Positions 54,997 through 63,168 of a stretch of DNA of 64,000 nt are shown here, in pieces. Position 1 is the first letter of the stretch; every line of letters begins with the position of its first letter. The stretch is taken from positions 20,385 to 84,384 of the forward strand of contig CALISO010000018.1 in assembly GCA_938041445.1 (NCBI GenBank), read 5' to 3'. The DNA comes from an uncultured Saprospiraceae bacterium. GTDB lineage: Bacteria; Bacteroidota; Bacteroidia; Chitinophagales; Saprospiraceae. Under the pieces are notes generated by a model, which saw only the letters and a program-made list of their open reading frames with translations, searched no databases and was not told the DNA's origin. A program made the translations under genes and the position numbers.

Positions 54997-56433
54997 CTAT
55001 AGTTTTAAAAGTTGACGATAGATACTTGCATAAATTGACGCAGATTGGTCCCAGGAATAATCTAGGTCTATAATATGCCTGCGTAATCTATTGAATTTTG
55101 TTTTCTTTTGATACAACTCACAAGATCTTGAGATCGCTTCAGATATTCCGGATTGAGATACTTCGTTGAGTAAGATTCCTGTCCCTTTCTTATTATCAAT
55201 ATCTATGACGGTATCCACCAAGCCACCTACAGGAGAAGCGATTGGAATAGTACCATATCTATAAGAGAATAATTGATTGAGACCACAAGGTTCAAATCTA
55301 GACGGCATAATCATATAATCGCATCCTGCATACAAGGACCTAGCAATACTTTCATTGTATGCAATAATTGTATGTACATAACCAGGATATTTTTCTGCAA
55401 GTAGAGACAATTCATTCTCTACATAACTATCACCTGAACCTAGAATAATCGCACAGAATGATTTTGAAACTTCCAGATTTTCTTCTATTGCCTTGGCAAG
55501 CAAATCAGCACCTTTCTGGTGGGCCATCCTGCCGATGAATCCTATCAATGGTCGTCTTGACTTTAGTTTGTAGGTTGAAAGCAGCGATTTCTTATTCGTT
55601 GCTTTGAATCCTGTGAGATTATCACCTTCCATCTTATTGTCAAGATACTTATCTGTCTTAGGATTCCAGAGGTTTGTATCCACACCATTCAAGATACCCA
55701 TACATTTGTGTCCTTCTGACATATAGAGGTATCTGAATGAATCCGGTGTCTGCATAATCTCCTCCATATAATTGGGAGATACTGTATTGACCTTGTCAGC
55801 ACACTTGATAGCTGTAGCTAAACTATTGAGTCGGCCATCCCAATCAAGAATACCACGATGGGCAAAATCAAATTTTGGCAGAAGCATCCCTATATCCCAT
55901 GGAAATGATCCATGATACATCCCGTTGTGTATGGTGAACATTGTAGGAATATCACTTATCGGCTTATACCTAGTTCCATACTTCAAAAAGAAAGGAATCA
56001 TCCCAGTCATATGATCATGACAATGGACTATATCGTAGACGTTTTGCTCTAGTAGCCATTCGCAAACTATCGTTTGAAACGCGATATTTCTAACTGGTTC
56101 ATCATGATAACCTTCACCATTGGTATCTAGGTAAATGGATGGACGATCAAATAATCCAGGCATATCAATTACGTACAATGGATAGCCAAGATTATTATTT
56201 TTTACTTTCTGAACAGTATAATTGAGACTAAGACCTCCGATGTGAATTCCCCCATCTTTGACTTTCTGATACTTTTGAGATTTGAACCACGGCAACCCAT
56301 ACTTTGGTATGATGACACTTGCTTCGACACCTTGCTTAGGCAAATAAATAGGTACAGCTCCTACAACATCGCCCATTCCTCCTGCCTTAGCAGCTGGATA
56401 GCACTCTGAAGATACGTGAAGGACTTTGATCAT
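54997..56433 (-). CDS. glgA: glycogen synthase
   Basis: GT5 glucosyltransferase that extends alpha-1,4-glucan from ADP-glucose. The 478 residues carry the KAGGMGDVVGAVP motif at the N-terminus, FTIHNGMYHG, and the C-terminal RFEPCGLNQLFSYRYGTIP block with a conserved Glu. Its ATG overlaps the glgB stop (ATGA), so translation is coupled to glgB. Confidence 0.95.
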   Translation of the reverse strand: MIKVLHVSSECYPAAKAGGMGDVVGAVPIYLPKQGVEASVIIPKYGLPWFKSQKYQKVKDGGIHIGGLSLNYTVQKVKNNNLGYPLYVIDMPGLFDRPSIYLDTNGEGYHDEPVRNIAFQTIVCEWLLEQNVYDIVHCHDHMTGMIPFFLKYGTRYKPISDIPTMFTIHNGMYHGSFPWDIGMLLPKFDFAHRGILDWDGRLNSLATAIKCADKVNTVSPNYMEEIMQTPDSFRYLYMSEGHKCMGILNGVDTNLWNPKTDKYLDNKMEGDNLTGFKATNKKSLLSTYKLKSRRPLIGFIGRMAHQKGADLLAKAIEENLEVSKSFCAIILGSGDSYVENELSLLAEKYPGYVHTIIAYNESIARSLYAGCDYMIMPSRFEPCGLNQLFSYRYGTIPIASPVGGLVDTVIDIDNKKGTGILLNEVSQSGISEAISRSCELYQKKTKFNRLRRHIIDLDYSWDQSASIYASIYRQLLKL

Positions 56434-58364
56434 TTCTTAATAGGTTTAAGGATAATACCTGCAAGAGGAGGTAAATTAAGCCTGACAGATTGATCTCTTC
56501 CATGCTTTGGTGTTTTTTCTATCTTGACCTTGTCTACAGGCCGATATCCACTTCCACAATATTGACTCTCATCACTATTCAGTAAGGTACTGTATGCTTT
56601 TAAATTATCTGGGACACCTATTCTATAATCGTCTCTGGTAACAGGAGAAAAATTGAGAATAAAGAGAAGGTGGTCATCTTGGGACTTCCTCATAAATACC
56701 AAAATAGAATTTTCAGCATCTTGATAGTCTATCCATTCGAATCCTTCTTGGCTATAATTGTGAGCTGTAAAAGGTCGTTCGGTTTTATAGAGTTTATTCA
56801 ACTCTTTGACTAATCTTTGGATCCCCCTATGCGGTGCAAAATCAAGTAGATGCCATGGCACTTGTCCATTGACATCCCACTCTGTAGTCTGTCCAATCTC
56901 ACAACCCATAAAGAGTAATTTCTGACCAGGGTGAGCATACATATACATATAGAGTAATCGCAGATTGGCAAATTTCTGCCATTCATCTCCTGGCATTTTA
57001 TAAATCAATGGTTGCTTACCGTGTACGACTTCATCATGAGATAATGGTAAGACATAGTTTTCACTAAAGGCGTATGTAAGACTTCTACTGATATCTCCTT
57101 GATGATACTTTCTATGAATCGGGTCTCTTTCAAAATATTCAAGTGTATCATTCATCCAACCCATCATCCACTTCAGACCGAATCCCAAACCTCCGTCATG
57201 AACAGGTGAGGTTACCCCTGGAAATGCTGTTGATTCTTCAGCAATCATTTGAATGCCATCACCATTATCGTAGATCGTTTTGTTGAGATCTTTTACAAAG
57301 TCAACTGCAGCAAGGTATTCATTGCCCCCATACATATTTGGAGACCACTCCCCATCTTTTCTTGAATAATCTAAATAAAGCATTGATGCTACTGCATCTA
57401 CACGTAGACCATCAGCATGGAAGAGTTTCTTCCAATACTGAGCACTACTCAATAAGAATGATCTAACTTGAGGTCGTTCAAAATTAAAGATAAAACTATT
57501 CCAATCTGGGTGAAACCCTTTAGCCTTCTGAGGGTGCTCATAGAGTGCTGATCCATCAAAATTCGCTAGTGCAAATTCATCACTAGGAAAATGCGCTGGA
57601 ACCCAATCTAGGATCACACCGATATTAGCATTGTGCAATTCATCTATCAAGTACTTGAGATCTTCTGGGTCTCCGAATCTACTAGACGGTGCAAAATATC
57701 CAGTACTTAGATATCCCCAAGATGGATAGTATGGATGTTCCATGACAGGCATAAACTCTACATGCGTAAAGCCCATCTCAGTAATGTATTTGACAAGTTC
57801 TACAGCTAATTCTCGATAGCTAAGAGACAAGTGACTATCAACTTGCTTTCGCCAACTGCCAATATGCATTTCATAGATTGACATTGGGCTAGCTAATGTA
57901 TTGGTATTAGCTCTATCTACTCTCCATTGAATATCTGACCATTCATAGTCATCCGTCCATACCACACTAGCCGTTTTTGGTGGCACTTCATACTTCCGAG
58001 CAAATGGATCAGTCTTGTCCCTAACTTCACTATCATGATGAGAGTAGATTCGATATTTATACAGCTCGCTCTTACCAATATTAGGAATAAATCCTTCCCA
58101 GATACCTGAGCCATCCCATCTCACATTGAGTTCGTGACGATGACCGTTCCAATAGTTGAAATCACCAATCACCTCAACTTTCCTTGCTGATGGTGCATAC
58201 ACAGCAAAGTATACTCCATCATCCCCATCCACATTAGTAATATGGCTACCGAGCTTATCATATAATTGGGTATGATGTCCAGATGAGAATAAATCTATAT
58301 CAAAGTCAGTAAAAAAACTATGCGGTACGATCGGATTTGACATATTGGTTTGTTCTGAATTCAA
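56430..58364 (-). CDS. glgB: 1,4-alpha-glucan branching enzyme
   Basis: GH13 enzyme that introduces alpha-1,6 branches into glycogen. The 644 residues start with a CBM48 domain (VYFAVYAPSARKVEVIGDFNYW in part) at about 40-140. Catalytic residues lie in DGLRVDAVASMLY (nucleophile Asp, near residue 320), MIAEEST and LPLSHDEVVHGK. A C-terminal beta domain ends the protein. First gene of the glg run and translationally coupled to glgA. Divergent from the SH3 gene. Confidence 0.95.
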   Translation of the reverse strand: MNSEQTNMSNPIVPHSFFTDFDIDLFSSGHHTQLYDKLGSHITNVDGDDGVYFAVYAPSARKVEVIGDFNYWNGHRHELNVRWDGSGIWEGFIPNIGKSELYKYRIYSHHDSEVRDKTDPFARKYEVPPKTASVVWTDDYEWSDIQWRVDRANTNTLASPMSIYEMHIGSWRKQVDSHLSLSYRELAVELVKYITEMGFTHVEFMPVMEHPYYPSWGYLSTGYFAPSSRFGDPEDLKYLIDELHNANIGVILDWVPAHFPSDEFALANFDGSALYEHPQKAKGFHPDWNSFIFNFERPQVRSFLLSSAQYWKKLFHADGLRVDAVASMLYLDYSRKDGEWSPNMYGGNEYLAAVDFVKDLNKTIYDNGDGIQMIAEESTAFPGVTSPVHDGGLGFGLKWMMGWMNDTLEYFERDPIHRKYHQGDISRSLTYAFSENYVLPLSHDEVVHGKQPLIYKMPGDEWQKFANLRLLYMYMYAHPGQKLLFMGCEIGQTTEWDVNGQVPWHLLDFAPHRGIQRLVKELNKLYKTERPFTAHNYSQEGFEWIDYQDAENSILVFMRKSQDDHLLFILNFSPVTRDDYRIGVPDNLKAYSTLLNSDESQYCGSGYRPVDKVKIEKTPKHGRDQSVRLNLPPLAGIILKPIKK

Positions 58365-58475
58365 TGTAAGGAATATTCATAACTCTACACTTAGTTCTAT
58401 TTCTAAATCCTTCCAGATTACATAGAATTGACTAGAGTAGTAAGAGTTGATTATCTTGTGATATACCAAGTATCA

Positions 58476-59438
58476 ATGATCATGCTCAAACTCAGCCATC
58501 TACTCTTGTTTATTTTATGTATCACTTTGGGGGAAGCACAAACACCTTATCGTGTGATTCCATTTATGAATAAGGTCATTGCCAAAAGTGGTCTGAATCT
58601 GCGATCAGCTCCCAACACCAAAAGTGATGTGGTACAGAGACTACCATTTGGTGCATTGGTAGACATCTCACAAGATGATGACTATGGTTATGACACTTTG
58701 GAGGTCATCAAGACAGAAGTCAATACATTCAATATCTGTGGATACTGGATCAAGGTCAGTTATAAAGGTAAGACTGGCTATATCAATAATGCCTACCTCC
58801 ATCTCAATGACAAAAAATGGCCTCAAGATGATGCTGGATTATACAACAATTCTGTAGTATTCCTAGAATATCAAAAAACTTGTCACACAAATTCTCATCC
58901 AGTTCACCCCTATAAGTGGTATGGTTATTATAGTGACGATTGTGAATTGAGACCGATTAAAATCCAGTATGGTCGCAACATATCTGATATGACAGACTTC
59001 TACATTATTGTCAAAGAGGATGATGGCCTTGATTGGATAGTTGGTAGCAAGGACCCACTCCCAACTGGTCCTGTTGACTACCTAGTAAAGGATTTTACCT
59101 TTAGCACTTCAATACCTTATGATGAGAAGACAGAAACCTATTCTTCATACACTGAGCCTAACTTTGAGGTGCTCTACACCAAGTTGGAAAATAGTGTTCA
59201 TAGCTACGATTTAAAAATCAAGCACGGTCTCGAATCTCAACTCATAATGGATGCCAAATATGACGGTGATCTCAAGGGTATCCGCTGGATGGGTGACCTG
59301 GACCAAGATGGAAGGATGGATTATATCTTACAGTACGGAGAGAAAGATGGTCGCACCCTACTCTATCTCAGCAGTAAACGCATATCACAACGCCTCATCT
59401 TACCGGTAGGTTGCTACTATACTGGATACTGCTGTTAG
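58476..59438 (+). CDS. exported protein with bacterial SH3 domain
   Basis: About 320 residues. The ATG at 58476 gives MIMLKLSHLLLFILCITLG, a signal peptide ending near residue 22; the open frame back to a TTG at 58428 adds a non-hydrophobic stretch and is disfavoured. An SH3_3-like domain at about 30-105 (KSGLNLRSAPNTKSDVVQRL, then GYWIKVSYKGKTGYINNAYL) suggests binding to cell-wall peptide. The C-terminal half is unrecognised, with GDLDQDGRMDYIL resembling an FG-GAP/calcium-type loop. Its stop overlaps the stop of the convergent XRE/S24 gene. Confidence 0.7.
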   Translation: MIMLKLSHLLLFILCITLGEAQTPYRVIPFMNKVIAKSGLNLRSAPNTKSDVVQRLPFGALVDISQDDDYGYDTLEVIKTEVNTFNICGYWIKVSYKGKTGYINNAYLHLNDKKWPQDDAGLYNNSVVFLEYQKTCHTNSHPVHPYKWYGYYSDDCELRPIKIQYGRNISDMTDFYIIVKEDDGLDWIVGSKDPLPTGPVDYLVKDFTFSTSIPYDEKTETYSSYTEPNFEVLYTKLENSVHSYDLKIKHGLESQLIMDAKYDGDLKGIRWMGDLDQDGRMDYILQYGEKDGRTLLYLSSKRISQRLILPVGCYYTGYCC

Positions 59439-60190
59439 ACCAGTTTTCGGTGCAAATCATCGACCTTTGTCTTAATCTCTGATAACTTAGACTCTACTGA
59501 TTGAAAAAAACCTGCATGATCATCGTTGAAGGAGATATTAGCTTGATATTGCCAAAGTTCATGGACTTCTTCATATGGAATAGAATAAGGAAGGTATGAA
59601 GTATTGTCCGAAATCAAGATTAATTGATTATTGGTTTCATCCTTTCTGACTCTCTTGTAAACTAACCCTTCATTGCGACTAACGACGATGTAAGTCTTAT
59701 CATCTTTTACTTGATCAATCGACTCTACGTATTGGGTAATGATAATGGTACCTGACTCCAATGGCAACATACTATCACCTTGTATCTCAAACCCTCTAAA
59801 TGTCCCTTCAGTCATCCTAGGCAGTGAGATTTTTGGTAAGTCCCGGATATATTCTGGATCAGAAAAACTCTCCAGGTATCCTGCTTCAGCTTTGGTATCT
59901 ACTAGTTCAATATTGGCTTGATTGGTATTGCTATCAATGGATACAGCCAGAACTTTGAGTTTGTCATCTTGCGCTATCTTGAATTCCTCTTGTTGTAACT
60001 TAGAAGTCAGAAGTGAATCAAGTGATACCTTGAAATAATTGCTCAGCCTTACTAGATTGGACACATTTGGCTCAGTCTTGCCCCGTTCGTAATCGCCTAG
60101 TGTAGTACGCGGGATATCAAAGATCTCGGAGAGTTCTTGTTGAGATAAGTTGAATTGCTTTCTGAGGTATTTTAGGTTTTGTGCAAGCAT
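59435..60190 (-). CDS. XRE/S24 LexA-like repressor
   Basis: DNA-binding regulator with autoproteolytic domain, 251 residues. N-terminal helix-turn-helix at about 1-60 (FNLSQQELSEIFDIPRTTLGDYERG in part). The C-terminal S24 peptidase domain has the catalytic Ser140 in GDSM and Lys179 in VYKRV, and an Ala103-Gly104 dyad in the linker where LexA-type proteins cut themselves. It may respond to RecA-type signals; targets unknown. A TATTTTTGC promoter box lies 20 bases upstream. Confidence 0.9.
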   Translation of the reverse strand: MLAQNLKYLRKQFNLSQQELSEIFDIPRTTLGDYERGKTEPNVSNLVRLSNYFKVSLDSLLTSKLQQEEFKIAQDDKLKVLAVSIDSNTNQANIELVDTKAEAGYLESFSDPEYIRDLPKISLPRMTEGTFRGFEIQGDSMLPLESGTIIITQYVESIDQVKDDKTYIVVSRNEGLVYKRVRKDETNNQLILISDNTSYLPYSIPYEEVHELWQYQANISFNDDHAGFFQSVESKLSEIKTKVDDLHRKLV

Positions 60191-60209
60191 AGTGGATTGA
60201 TAAGCTTAC

Positions 60210-60218
60210 GCAAAAATA
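60210..60218 (-). promoter_or_regulatory. TAnnTTTG promoter box of the XRE/S24 gene
   Basis: Minus-strand TATTTTTGC, 20 bases before the ATG. A short leader means an autoregulatory operator would overlap the promoter. Confidence 0.5.
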
Positions 60219-60294
60219 CAAAATTGTTGAGAATGTCGACTCTAATAGCTCGGCTTAATCGACATGCTGGAATGAATTTTACTTTGGAGAGGCC

Positions 60295-60816
60295 TTACAC
60301 CTTAAATCTCGTATCGATGATCCGTAATCTAGCTCCTTTCTTAAGGTTGTAAAAATCATATCTAAACCAACGATTCAAGATAAACCCAGTCCCTATTGCA
60401 AATCCTCCAATAGCTACTTCTCGCCCTTTAAACTCAAAATCAGTAAAGATTCCGGCCACTAAACCAAAAGCCGTCCAAGCAACACCAAAAGCCGTCAGCA
60501 TTGTAGCCATTCCTCTAACTGGTCGATTGACTAACCGCATTGCAGTAAAATCTTTGAGAGAAATAAAATCATAGTCAAACATAATTACTTGTTCGTCTAC
60601 AAGTATGGTCTTGATGCGTTCTATTCGCCAATCTCCGTCTCTGGAAGTCTTGAATTCTATCAAGTCGCCAGCAACAAACTTGATTACATCTTCTGAATGT
60701 ACCTCTTCAATTTGTAGAAAAACACCCAACTGAGCCGTGAGGCTTGTCGTCTGAAAGAGCATAAAACAACTGACAATGATTATTGAAAATATGGTAGAAA
60801 GACCTTTAGTGTGCAT
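60295..60816 (-). CDS. hypothetical exported or membrane protein
   Basis: Unrecognised 173-residue protein from the ATG at 60816. The N-terminal hydrophobic stretch ends with TTSLTAQ near residue 29, fitting a signal peptide. A second hydrophobic segment with glycines at about 100-125 (AFGVAWTAFGLVAGIF) could span the membrane. The C-terminus is basic (LKKGARLRIIDTRFKV). The longer frame to 60873 adds a second polar N-terminus and is not preferred. Stands alone between the repressor and the DUF3127 gene. Confidence 0.55.
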   Translation of the reverse strand: MHTKGLSTIFSIIIVSCFMLFQTTSLTAQLGVFLQIEEVHSEDVIKFVAGDLIEFKTSRDGDWRIERIKTILVDEQVIMFDYDFISLKDFTAMRLVNRPVRGMATMLTAFGVAWTAFGLVAGIFTDFEFKGREVAIGGFAIGTGFILNRWFRYDFYNLKKGARLRIIDTRFKV

Positions 60817-60884
60817 TTTACTTCGAAGATTTGTGGAGGTTATCAACTTAATGACGATGTGACTAAATAACAACTTGGGTGTAA

Positions 60885-60915
60885 CAAAAAAGAGAGTCCA
60901 AAATGGACTCTCTTT
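60885..60915 (-). terminator. terminator of the DUF3127 gene
   Basis: Arms AAAGAGAGTCCA/TGGACTCTCTTT with a 3-base loop; on the minus strand a T run follows. Confidence 0.85.
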
Positions 60916-60946
60916 GTATATTTATTAGATTAAAATGTGCTACTTA

Positions 60947-61339
60947 TTAGAATGGTAGATCATCTAGTGCCGTATCTACATTAGCAGGCTCACTTGGAGG
61001 TGGTGGAGAACTAGAAGATTGATCTAAAGATGAAAATTCTTGGTTAGTCGGCGGCATTGAAGTAGATCCTTCTCCTCCAGCTTCCAGTTTCCATGCATTG
61101 AGATTAGTGAAGTACTTTCCTTGCCATTCTCTTCCTCTGAGGTCAAATGCAACTTTTATCGTTTGACCTTCTTGATAATTGTCAAGCATATCACACTTAT
61201 CTTGAGTCAACTGAAACTTGACAAACTGAGGATATTGACCCTCTGTTTCAATCACGAATTCTCTGACTTGAAAGTTCTTTGCTCCCTTCGTCTCTGTCGG
61301 AAATTTTTTATGCAGCTTACCGCTAGTCTCTAATGCCAT
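60947..61339 (-). CDS. DUF3127 protein with SSB-like tail
   Basis: A 130-residue protein of the DUF3127 family, probably an OB-fold. Conserved blocks are GKLHKKFPTETKGAKNFQVREFVIET in part, QLTQDKCDML and FDLRGREWQGKYFTNLNAWK in part. The last 40 residues are a Ser/Pro-rich linker ending in acidic DALDDLPF, closely like the C-terminal peptide by which single-stranded DNA-binding protein recruits partners. It may therefore bind nucleic acid; this is inference. Starts 12 bases after the next upstream gene. Confidence 0.85.
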   Translation of the reverse strand: MALETSGKLHKKFPTETKGAKNFQVREFVIETEGQYPQFVKFQLTQDKCDMLDNYQEGQTIKVAFDLRGREWQGKYFTNLNAWKLEAGGEGSTSMPPTNQEFSSLDQSSSSPPPPSEPANVDTALDDLPF

Positions 61340-61351
61340 TTGCTTGTTAGG

Positions 61352-61909
61352 TTAAATTTGTACGTATCTATTTTCTAATAGATTCACAAAGTTACCATAT
61401 GTAGTTTGAAATTCATTTATCAATGAATACATTTCTGATTGAGAAATTTTCGCAGTATTGACATCGTATCCAACAGCCTCTATACGGTTAGCGATTTGAA
61501 GAATTCGATTATTCATTACGGAGAGACTAGTAATGTCATCATGCGTAAGGTCGAAGTATCCATATCCATTATTGTTTTCTTTTAAGAATTGTAGATATTC
61601 ATCTGGTGGATAACTCATCTTGTTATTCGCAAGATCAATATTAGCTCCGAGGGACTGTGCAAGACTAGCCTGAGTCATAAATCCACTAGCCTTTCCTTTC
61701 GCTCTGAAAAGCAATTTAGCCAGCTCACCTGACGTGATGGTAGACACTTTTGAATCTCGGCTGTTAGCGTCAACCTCTCCGAGACGACTTTCAATGTCAG
61801 TAAGTTGTTCTACGTGGCTATCCAATAAATAGGCGCCTGAATAAACAATTTGAGAGAAGCCTGCTGTCGCTAGCAAGCTAAATAGTAGTACTGTAGCTAT
61901 TCTTATCAT
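61352..61909 (-). CDS. hypothetical exported protein
   Basis: A 185-residue protein with a signal peptide (cleavage near GFSQ, residue 20). The mature part is helical with a repeated 'SGELAKLLFRAKG' and 'SQSEMYSLINEFQ' style, and two YPP/NNNGYG turns in between. Family not recognised. It sits between a thioredoxin-like lipoprotein gene upstream and the DUF3127 gene downstream with small gaps, so all three may share a transcript. Confidence 0.55.
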   Translation of the reverse strand: MIRIATVLLFSLLATAGFSQIVYSGAYLLDSHVEQLTDIESRLGEVDANSRDSKVSTITSGELAKLLFRAKGKASGFMTQASLAQSLGANIDLANNKMSYPPDEYLQFLKENNNGYGYFDLTHDDITSLSVMNNRILQIANRIEAVGYDVNTAKISQSEMYSLINEFQTTYGNFVNLLENRYVQI

Positions 61910-61935
61910 TTTAAAAAAATTCTATTGTTTTAAAA

Positions 61936-62526
61936 TTACATATTTTCTAATGCCTTCAACTCTGTTAGTAGTTGGTCAGGCTTTTTGAAACCCGGAGACA
62001 CTTTGATTTTATTCATATTCTTGTCAAGGTACACTAGCGAAGGATAACTCATCCTTCCACCGAGCAACTCTACTGCAAGCTTATTGATTCCTTTTCTTCC
62101 ACCCGGCATCCACTCATACTCCTTTCCATTGAATGGAATCGGAGTCTTCCTCTCTGCATCAAATTTCACTGGATGGAAGTTCTCTGCTACGTAGTCTTTC
62201 ACACCATCGTCTGTAAATGTCTGCTTATCCATAACTTTACACCATCCACACCAGCTCGTATAGACATCGACTAGGTACTTCTTTCCATCTTTATTACCCA
62301 TCTGCTCCACTTCGTCAAATGATAACCACTCCATACCTCCTTCTATAGGAGTAGAAGTTTTAGGCTTCTTGACAGGAGTTGTATTTACCGTTTTCGTGGT
62401 AGTAGTTTCTGTCTTTTTAGTCGCTTCATTAGTCTTTGCAACAGCAGAAGCATCTCCACTATCGCAATTAGTAAAGACTAACAAACATGCCATTATAGCT
62501 AAAGCAAGATATCTCAAACGCATCAT
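61936..62526 (-). CDS. thioredoxin-fold lipoprotein
   Basis: Predicted periplasmic lipoprotein of 196 residues. A lipobox (VFTNC, Cys21) is followed by a Lys/Thr-rich linker to about residue 60. A thioredoxin-like domain has the active site WCGWCKVMD near residue 93 and a later SYPSLVYLD with the cis-proline. It resembles the thioredoxin_7/DUF255 type, which reduces or isomerises disulfides in envelope proteins. The first Met at 62526 and a second at 62523 are equivalent choices. Confidence 0.85.
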   Translation of the reverse strand: MMRLRYLALAIMACLLVFTNCDSGDASAVAKTNEATKKTETTTTKTVNTTPVKKPKTSTPIEGGMEWLSFDEVEQMGNKDGKKYLVDVYTSWCGWCKVMDKQTFTDDGVKDYVAENFHPVKFDAERKTPIPFNGKEYEWMPGGRKGINKLAVELLGGRMSYPSLVYLDKNMNKIKVSPGFKKPDQLLTELKALENM

Positions 62527-62695
62527 AAATTTATAGTGTTGAATACCATACGAAGATACTTTGTATGATTTTATTCGGGTGGAGGGAGTGTTCCACTATA
62601 CCAAATATAACAAAACTTTAAGCTTTAGGTGACTTATGCGGTCATAAATAATTGAGCAATCTGTATTTCTAATTATCAAAATAACAAGAATCGAC

Positions 62696-62704
62696 TATAT
62701 TTGC
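62696..62704 (+). promoter_or_regulatory. TAnnTTTG promoter box of tRNA-Leu(CAA)
   Basis: TATATTTGC, 13 bases before the tRNA 5' end, matching the arrangement at tRNA-Leu(GAG). Confidence 0.65.
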
Positions 62705-62717
62705 GACCCAAATCGAT

Positions 62718-62799
62718 GCCTCGGTGGCGGAATTGGTAGACGCGTTGGATTCAAAATCCAATTTCTTCGGAAGTGGGGGTTCGATTCCCCCCCGGGGTA
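62718..62799 (+). tRNA. tRNA-Leu (anticodon CAA)
   Basis: Acceptor arms GCCTCGG/CCGGGGT pair with two G-T/T-G wobbles. Anticodon stem TTGGA/TCCAA encloses loop TTCAAAA with anticodon CAA, reading UUG. Long variable arm (TTTCTTCGGAAG) is class II as in leucine tRNAs. The T arm has GGTTCGATTCC. CCA is not encoded. The 3' part from position 62730 recurs 362 bases downstream. Confidence 0.95.
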
Positions 62800-62807
62800 C
62801 TTTTTTT

Positions 62808-62836
62808 AAAAGCCTAGCAAGTGTTGCTAGGCTTTT
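62808..62836 (+). terminator. terminator of tRNA-Leu(CAA)
   Basis: Arms AAAAGCCTAGCAA/TTGCTAGGCTTTT with a GTG loop. It is repeated with small differences at 63169-63198. Confidence 0.88.
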
Positions 62837-62866
62837 GTCCTTGCAGGCCAAAAGTAAATCACGCTT

Positions 62867-63115
62867 ATGTTTTACGTTTACATCCTTTATTCAATGTCTG
62901 TTGATAAATTTTATATCGGTCAAACTAATGATTTAGACAAGCGAATTATTAGGCATAACAGAGGCTATGTAAAATCAACAAAGTCATATAAGCCTTGGAA
63001 ACTTGTACATTTCGAATCTTATAACACTAGAAGTGAAGCTGTAAAACGAGAACTCGAAATTAAACGATGGAAATCATCTAAACGCATAATTGAATTGGTA
63101 GACGCGTCCCGATAA
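62867..63115 (+). CDS. small GIY-YIG nuclease
   Basis: A stand-alone GIY-YIG endonuclease-like domain of 82 residues. YVYIL (3-7) and FYIGQT (15-20) are the signature strands. Arg26 in LDKRI and Glu62 in KRELEIK are the expected catalytic residues. The domain is complete. Residues 76-82 (ELVDASR) and the TAA stop are encoded by a second, truncated copy of the adjacent tRNA-Leu, so the gene appears fused to tRNA sequence. It may be a mobile nuclease that uses the tRNA as its target; this is inference. Confidence 0.85.
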   Translation: MFYVYILYSMSVDKFYIGQTNDLDKRIIRHNRGYVKSTKSYKPWKLVHFESYNTRSEAVKRELEIKRWKSSKRIIELVDASR

Positions 63116-63161
63116 TATCGGGATGTCTTCGGAAGTGGGGGTTCGATTCCCCCCCGGGGTA
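63092..63161 (+). repeat. truncated tRNA-Leu copy with a palindrome replacing the anticodon arm
   Basis: Repeats the 3' part of tRNA-Leu(CAA). The first 16 bases, GAATTGGTAGACGCGT, are identical to 62730-62745. The next 18 bases, CCCGATAATATCGGGATG, replace the anticodon arm with one of the same length. Then 63126-63162 is identical to 62764-62800 through the T arm and acceptor 3' strand. There is no 5' acceptor or 5' D-stem strand, because GIY-YIG coding sequence occupies that place. It cannot form a working tRNA. Confidence 0.9.
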
Positions 63162-63168
63162 CTTTTTT

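Noticed and set aside
62724-62936. Open frame across tRNA-Leu(CAA) on the plus strand, with another at 62669-62851 on the minus strand
   Set aside because: Both run through the tRNA and its terminator; their sequence is simply translated tRNA.
63092-63161. Second functional tRNA with an altered anticodon
   Set aside because: No 5' acceptor strand or 5' D-stem strand exists, so it cannot fold into a tRNA.
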